Shown: one piece after another, positions 5,524-9,063 of the stretch
Layout: every line of letters begins with the position of its first letter
How positions within the stretch are numbered: the first letter of the stretch is position 1
NCBI GenBank assembly: GCA_910588595.1
Contig: CAJUQU010000152.1
Location: forward strand, 1 to 9,063
Length of the DNA stretch: 9,063 nucleotides
Source of the DNA: an uncultured Lachnospiraceae bacterium
Lineage (GTDB): Bacteria; Bacillota_A; Clostridia; Lachnospirales; Lachnospiraceae
Direction of reading: 5' to 3'
Program-made: the position numbers and the translations under genes
The notes under the pieces: model-generated
What the model was told of the DNA's origin: nothing
Seen by the model: the letters and a program-made list of their open reading frames with translations, nothing else
The model's database searches: none

Positions 5524-6537
5524 ATGAAATATGATTGTGAGATAATACAGGATCTGCTGCCATTGTATCAGGACAATATCTGCAGCGGCAGGAGCAGGGA
5601 AGCTGTCGAGGAACATATCAGCGGCTGCGATGTCTGCCGGAAGATGGCAGAGCAGATGAACGACAGTACCGTGGAGATGAAACTCATCCGAGAAAAGGAC
5701 AGTGTGATCCGGAAACATCAGAAAAATGTGAATAAGAAGACGACGACGATCGGAGCGGCAATGGCGGGGATCCTGATGATACCTGTTATCGTATGCCTGA
5801 TCTGCAATATCGCTGTCGGTCATGCGCTGGACTGGTTTTTTATCGTGCTGACGGCAATGCTGCTTGTCGCATCCTTTATTGTTGTGCCGTTTATCGTCGA
5901 TACGAGGAGAGTGATGTGGGTCATCTTGACATCGACAGTCTCTTTGACCCTGCTGTTGCTGACCTGCAGTATCTACACACATGGCAGATGGTTCTTTGTG
6001 GCATTGAGCGGATGCATTTTCGGTATCTCTGTAATGTTTGCACCATTTGTGATCGTGCCCCTTTGCAGGGAGACAAGGCTGAAAAGGCACACGGCAGCGC
6101 TGGCTGTCCTGTGGGACACGATATGGCTGTATCTGCTGCTGGCGGCATGCGGAGTGTATATACATGGAGATGCGGTCTACTGGTATATGGCGTTGACCAT
6201 ATCCGGCTACATCGTTGTGCTTGTATGGATCTATGTGTTCATTATAGAGTATGGAAAGGGAAATGGGCTGATCAGGGCGGGTATGCTCGTCGTGATCAGC
6301 GGGATCTGGCTTGGCGTGGCAAATGATGTGATCAATTTTTTCCTGGCGCCTGTGGGTGCTGATGACGGGCACGGGCTGGGAGAACTGGATCTGAGCAAAG
6401 GCTTTTCCGTGGGGGAACTAGAGATACTGAACGCCAATATACTGTTTGTGATCATCGTGGTGTCCGTCTGTGTTGGCGGCATTATGATATGGATGGGCAT
6501 TGCGAAGGAGAAGGATAGACATGAAAGTGACAAATAG
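5524..6537 (+). CDS. Zinc-finger (ZAS/zf-HC2) anti-sigma factor with about eight membrane helices
   Basis: Predicted 337-residue membrane protein. The cytosolic N-terminus, MKYDCEIIQDLLPLYQD, carries a ZAS-type zinc motif Cys5-x25-His31-x3-Cys35-x2-Cys38, which in this family clamps the partner ECF sigma factor. After a basic linker come about eight hydrophobic helices spread over the rest of the protein; many ZAS anti-sigma factors have only one. The C-terminus (KEKDRHESDK) is charged. ATG 5524 is chosen because GGAGG (5513-5517) lies 6 nt upstream and family homology begins there. A GTG at 5464 overlaps the sigma stop codon (GTGA) and would add 20 basic residues, but its Shine-Dalgarno lacks spacing. 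The end overlaps the next gene by 17 nt, so translation is probably coupled. The inferred job is to hold the sigma factor at the membrane until a signal arrives. Confidence 0.87.
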   Translation: MKYDCEIIQDLLPLYQDNICSGRSREAVEEHISGCDVCRKMAEQMNDSTVEMKLIREKDSVIRKHQKNVNKKTTTIGAAMAGILMIPVIVCLICNIAVGHALDWFFIVLTAMLLVASFIVVPFIVDTRRVMWVILTSTVSLTLLLLTCSIYTHGRWFFVALSGCIFGISVMFAPFVIVPLCRETRLKRHTAALAVLWDTIWLYLLLAACGVYIHGDAVYWYMALTISGYIVVLVWIYVFIIEYGKGNGLIRAGMLVVISGIWLGVANDVINFFLAPVGADDGHGLGELDLSKGFSVGELEILNANILFVIIVVSVCVGGIMIWMGIAKEKDRHESDK

Positions 6538-8350
6538 AAAGATGCGGAAACTGGGAGGTGTTTTGACTTTTTTGGTCATTTCATTGCTGGCTATACTGAC
6601 AGCGCCTGCAAATACGATAAAAATACACGCTGCGGAGCAGACACTTCCCTCCGGGCTGGAAAACGTACAGCTCGAAGAGAAAGTGGACGAATATGTTGCA
6701 AAACATGAGCGCACGACGGCTGGAATGGCGGTTGCGGTCTTTGACGGCACAGACGAACTGTTCAAAAAATATTATGGCTGCGTAGATGTAGAAGATCAGA
6801 TCGCAGTTTCGGAGGATTCTGTCTTTGAGTGGGGATCGGCGACAAAGCTTCTGGTCTGGGTCAGTGTGATGCAGCTGTATGAGCAGGGAAAACTGGAGCT
6901 TGACAGGGATATCTCGCACTATCTTCCGGATGGGTTTCTGTCCAATCTGTCGTATGACATGCCTGTCACGATGCTGAACCTGATGAACCACAACGCAGGA
7001 TTCCAGGAAGTGTATGCCGATGTGATGGTGACGGATGCGGACTACATAGGCAGTCTCGAGGAAGCGCTGCGGAAACATAAGCCGGCGCAGATCTACAAGC
7101 CGGGAACGGTGACAGCCTACTCAAACTGGGGTGTGGCGCTTGCGGGATTTATCGTGGAGCAGGTTAGCGGCATGTCTTTCAGTGAGTATGTGCATGAAAA
7201 TATCTTTGAACCGTTGCAGATGGAACACAGTGCGCTTTCCCTGGACCTGTCAGACAATGAGTGGGTACGGCAGAAACGGAAAGAGCTGCAGTGTTACACG
7301 ACAGAGCGGGATCTGATCCCGGATTGTTTTTATCATATCACGCTGTACCCGGCGGGGATGTGCACATCGACGCTGGATGATTTTGAGAAGTTTGCAGCTG
7401 CGCTGCTGCGCGAGGATGCTGAATTGCTGCGGCACACAGATACATGGAGAGAGATGTTCTCCCCGAGCGCGTATTTCGGAGAGACGGATATTCCCTTGAA
7501 CTGCCATGGTTTCTGGATGATACCTTTCGGGGTGCAGACAGTCGGACACGGCGGAAATACGGTGGGCTGTTCGTCATATCTATTGTTGGACAGGGCGCAT
7601 CAGACAGGTGCGGTAGTCATGACAAACCAGTCCAACGAGAAAGTTTACAACAGGGACATGATGGAGCTCATTTTCGGCAGATATGAGCGCTCGCACTATA
7701 CGGATGACAATACGGTTCCGCCCGGAGGTTTTCGTACGGCGAGGACAGTGCGCAGAGGTCCGTTCAAGGTGATGAGCCTGTCCTACGGCAATGTCGATGC
7801 GGAGGGGGAAGATCAGCTGTGGATCTATGACGGCAGCGGCGAACGGGGCAGGATCGTGTTCAGTTACGAAGACCACATACAGACTTCACTGCTGTTGTTT
7901 ATCATGGAAGTCGGATTGAGCTTTCTGTGGATCATCGCGTTTGGCTTTTCGGCAGTCTCTTTGGTCATACGCGGGATCATGGCACTGGCGCGCCGCTGCA
8001 GGGAGCGCAATGTACCGAAGGGGATGCGCCGCGGGAAACAGAAGCTGGGATGGTGGAGCACAGCGGCAGCGGTGCTGCAGCTTGCAGTCCTGCTGCTGTT
8101 GGTTCTGGTCATACGGAATGTCTCCGCTTTAGCTGTCGGGGACACCTATATATGGATGTTTGCGGTGATCGGGGTTCTGGCAGCTGTCATGGGGGCACTG
8201 TGCATATACGGTCTGGTGCGCAACAACAAGTCGGACAGATCGTTTTTAAAGAAGCGGCAGAGAGTGTTCAACAATATTACCGCATTTTTCCTGCTGGTGG
8301 CAGTGACAAATGTGCTGTATTGGAATCTGTTTATGTTCTGGGAAGTTTGA
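6521..8350 (+). CDS. Secreted membrane-anchored serine hydrolase (class C beta-lactamase/DD-peptidase-like)
   Basis: Predicted 609-residue exported enzyme. A signal peptide or anchor occupies about residues 10-38, with possible cleavage near IHA-AEQ. The catalytic domain (about 50-390) has the SxxK motif Ser106-Ala-Thr-Lys109, MNHNAGF (155-161, LLNHTSG-like), the YxN motif Tyr200-Ser-Asn202 and His343-Gly-Gly345 in the KTG/HxG position. All key residues of the PF00144-type fold appear present. A short beta-rich segment (about 403-450) leads to four membrane helices (about 457-486, 512-538, 543-566, 585-606), so the domain is tethered outside the cell. ATG 6521 has AAGGAG at 6505-6510 and overlaps the anti-sigma gene by 17 nt. 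Relatives include FmtA/PbpE-like peptidases and esterases. Candidate substrates are peptidoglycan stems or D-alanyl esters; true beta-lactamase activity is possible but not implied. The operon context suggests an envelope-stress effector. Confidence 0.85.
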   Translation: MKVTNRKMRKLGGVLTFLVISLLAILTAPANTIKIHAAEQTLPSGLENVQLEEKVDEYVAKHERTTAGMAVAVFDGTDELFKKYYGCVDVEDQIAVSEDSVFEWGSATKLLVWVSVMQLYEQGKLELDRDISHYLPDGFLSNLSYDMPVTMLNLMNHNAGFQEVYADVMVTDADYIGSLEEALRKHKPAQIYKPGTVTAYSNWGVALAGFIVEQVSGMSFSEYVHENIFEPLQMEHSALSLDLSDNEWVRQKRKELQCYTTERDLIPDCFYHITLYPAGMCTSTLDDFEKFAAALLREDAELLRHTDTWREMFSPSAYFGETDIPLNCHGFWMIPFGVQTVGHGGNTVGCSSYLLLDRAHQTGAVVMTNQSNEKVYNRDMMELIFGRYERSHYTDDNTVPPGGFRTARTVRRGPFKVMSLSYGNVDAEGEDQLWIYDGSGERGRIVFSYEDHIQTSLLLFIMEVGLSFLWIIAFGFSAVSLVIRGIMALARRCRERNVPKGMRRGKQKLGWWSTAAAVLQLAVLLLLVLVIRNVSALAVGDTYIWMFAVIGVLAAVMGALCIYGLVRNNKSDRSFLKKRQRVFNNITAFFLLVAVTNVLYWNLFMFWEV

Positions 8351-8358
8351 TCGAAGTG

Positions 8359-8552
8359 ATGCATATACAGAGAATACATACAATGGCAGCAGATAGACAA
8401 ATACCTGTTTGCGTTATGTATATGTAAGACTTCGTAAGAAGGGCAGAAAAGCGGAGCATGCTTATTACTGCCAGCATTGCAGTAAGTACGAGCCAGGGGC
8501 AAAAATAAGATACAGGAATCGCAAGAAAGAAAAGTTAGACAAGATCTGGTAG
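8359..8552 (+). pseudogene. Broken CxxC micro-ORF downstream of the hydrolase
   Basis: Two frames join into one plausible small protein. ATG 8359 opens a 22-codon frame (MHIQRIHTMAADRQIPVCV...) that stops at TAA 8425-8427. In another frame, open from 8394 to TAG 8550-8552, the sequence reads VYVRLRKKGRKAEHAYYCQHCSKYE followed by a very basic tail ending KLDKIW. YYCQHC is a zinc-knuckle-like CxxC in a Lys/Arg-rich setting, as in small nucleic-acid-binding proteins. Within the second frame only TTG 8409 could serve as a start, and it lacks a ribosome binding site. The overlap at 8415-8427 would allow a one-base frameshift to fuse both parts. It may be a pseudogene, the tail of a lost gene, or a sequencing error. 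No family recognised. Confidence 0.35.
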
Positions 8553-8608
8553 AAAGAGAGGTTTTAAAAAATTTTTCAAAAAATAGTATTGGGAAAGACG
8601 CTATGCAT

Positions 8609-8673
8609 AAATCGCCTTAAACAGGAAATGCTAAGACAGTAAAACCCGTATAAACAGGTTTTGCAGTAACGGG
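8609..8673 (+). other. Possible alternative hairpins in the leader of the small gene
   Basis: In the 161-nt gap before the small gene, AAAACC (8641-8646) can pair with GGTTTT (8657-8662), while CCCGT (8645-8649) can pair with ACGGG (8669-8673). The two stems share bases 8645-8646, so they exclude each other. The motif TAAACAGG also occurs twice (8608-8615 and 8651-8658). I see no known riboswitch consensus. The rest of the gap is A+T-rich with no gene. Treat as a weak hint only. Confidence 0.2.
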
Positions 8674-8713
8674 AGAGCATGTTTGAGCAGTTTCTAGGAG
8701 ATGAGGTGGAATT

Positions 8714-8920
8714 ATGGATTATACAGATGGTTTGCAGGGCGGTGTACTGCCGCTTGGACTTGCGTTTGGTATGGCGATGGACGAACGGGCGATCGATCAT
8801 TATGGCAAGATGACGGAGTATGAGAAGGAAAAAGTGATAGCAGAGAGCAAAAATGTGAAAAGCAAAGAAGAGATGCGTCAGCTGATCCAGAAGATCAGCG
8901 ACGGGGATACCATAGTGTAG
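8714..8920 (+). CDS. Small hypothetical protein, 68 residues
   Basis: ATG 8714 follows GAGGTGG (8703-8709) by 4 nt, and the frame runs 68 codons to TAG. The N-terminal half is hydrophobic and glycine-rich (GGVLPLGLAFGMAMDERAIDHY), and the C-terminal half is a charged, probably helical segment (EKEKVIAESKNVKSKEEM). The order GxAFGMA, then an Asp/Glu-Arg/Ala-x-x-x-Tyr/Phe stretch, EKxKVI, SKEEM recalls an unnamed family of small Clostridia proteins of the 'GFGMALAQN...EK..II...SK.EM' kind. That is from memory and unverified. There is no signal peptide, long membrane helix or metal-binding cysteines. It has its own terminator, so it is likely a single-gene transcript. Function unknown. Confidence 0.72.
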   Translation: MDYTDGLQGGVLPLGLAFGMAMDERAIDHYGKMTEYEKEKVIAESKNVKSKEEMRQLIQKISDGDTIV

Positions 8921-8933
8921 TCCCCAATTGATG

Positions 8934-8980
8934 CGGCAGCAGTATGTCAAAATAAGGGATACTGCTGCCGTTCGTATTTT
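8934..8980 (+). terminator. Rho-independent terminator after the small gene
   Basis: CGGCAGCAGTAT (8934-8945) pairs perfectly with ATACTGCTGCCG (8959-8970), a 12-bp G+C-rich stem with a 13-nt loop, starting 13 nt past the stop codon. It is followed by the T-rich tail TTCGTATTTT (8971-8980). The tail is interrupted, but position and stem strength make termination likely. Confidence 0.82.
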
Positions 8981-9063
8981 ATACAAAAAACAAAAAAATA
9001 TCATTTTTCTCTTTTAAAATCGTGGGATATAGTGTATTATTAGGAGAGTGGAGCACTTAGGTA
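8981..9063 (+). promoter_or_regulatory. A+T-rich 5' region of the next, off-window locus
   Basis: A poly-A stretch (8985-8999) is followed by TATAGT (9028-9033) and TGTATTAT (9033-9040), either of which could be a -10 element, though no good -35 lies at the right distance. AGGAG at 9042-9046 looks like the start of a ribosome binding site. Together these suggest a promoter and leader for a + strand gene beginning at or just beyond the window edge. The gene cannot be identified. Confidence 0.3.

Noticed and set aside
5398..6372. Long 324-codon ORF on the - strand opposite the anti-sigma gene
   Set aside because: It is His/Gln/Pro/Cys-rich with no fold-like pattern and is fully explained as the complement of the Zn-anti-sigma gene and its hydrophobic codons.
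8576..9004. 142-codon - strand ORF over the small gene
   Set aside because: It is antisense to the small gene and reads through the terminator stem; low-complexity Phe/His/Leu/Ile composition.
9023..9053. TGGGA and TGGAG near the window end as MraZ-type operator half-sites of a cell-division cluster
   Set aside because: Only two imperfect units with the wrong spacing, and the gene itself lies outside the window.

Overview
The window looks like one end of an assembled metagenomic or draft-genome contig from a Gram-positive, Clostridia-type bacterium, most likely a Lachnospiraceae. The reasons are strong AGGAGG-type ribosome binding sites, GTG/ATG starts, a clostridial-style split of the last two purine steps, a zinc-finger anti-sigma factor of the 'YDCEIIQDLLPLY' type, and a roughly balanced base composition in the core genes. 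The first 26 bases are not genomic: they match the end of an Illumina TruSeq read-2 adapter, so the true sequence starts at about base 27. || Layout: (1) 60-2008 holds two purine genes on the + strand, a stand-alone IMP cyclohydrolase of the PurO-like family and a stand-alone AICAR formyltransferase that resembles the C-terminal half of PurH. Together they turn AICAR into IMP, the work normally done by bifunctional PurH. (2) 2009-4600 is a visibly A+T-rich islet. It has one large polytopic GT-C-type glycosyltransferase gene (2361-4307) bracketed by two copies of a 28-nt hairpin-forming repeat (25/28 identical), a hairpin-rich leader, and gene debris, including a 63-codon startless remnant at 4408-4599. 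(3) 4619-4814 holds a tRNA-Leu(CAA) gene on the - strand with its promoter and a bidirectional terminator. (4) 4856-8350 is a three-gene operon on the + strand: an ECF sigma factor, a zinc-finger anti-sigma factor with about eight membrane helices, and a secreted, membrane-anchored serine hydrolase of the class C beta-lactamase/DD-peptidase type. A TGTAAC-N16-CGTCTA element upstream fits an autoregulated ECF promoter. (5) 8351-9063 has a broken-looking CxxC micro-ORF, a small hypothetical gene (8714-8920) with a possibly structured leader, a terminator, and the edge of the next locus. || The best candidate for a functional system is the 4856-8350 module. By inference, the polytopic anti-sigma factor senses an envelope insult and releases the sigma factor, which transcribes its own operon and so produces the extracellular hydrolase. 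No CRISPR array, prophage or intact insertion sequence is visible.
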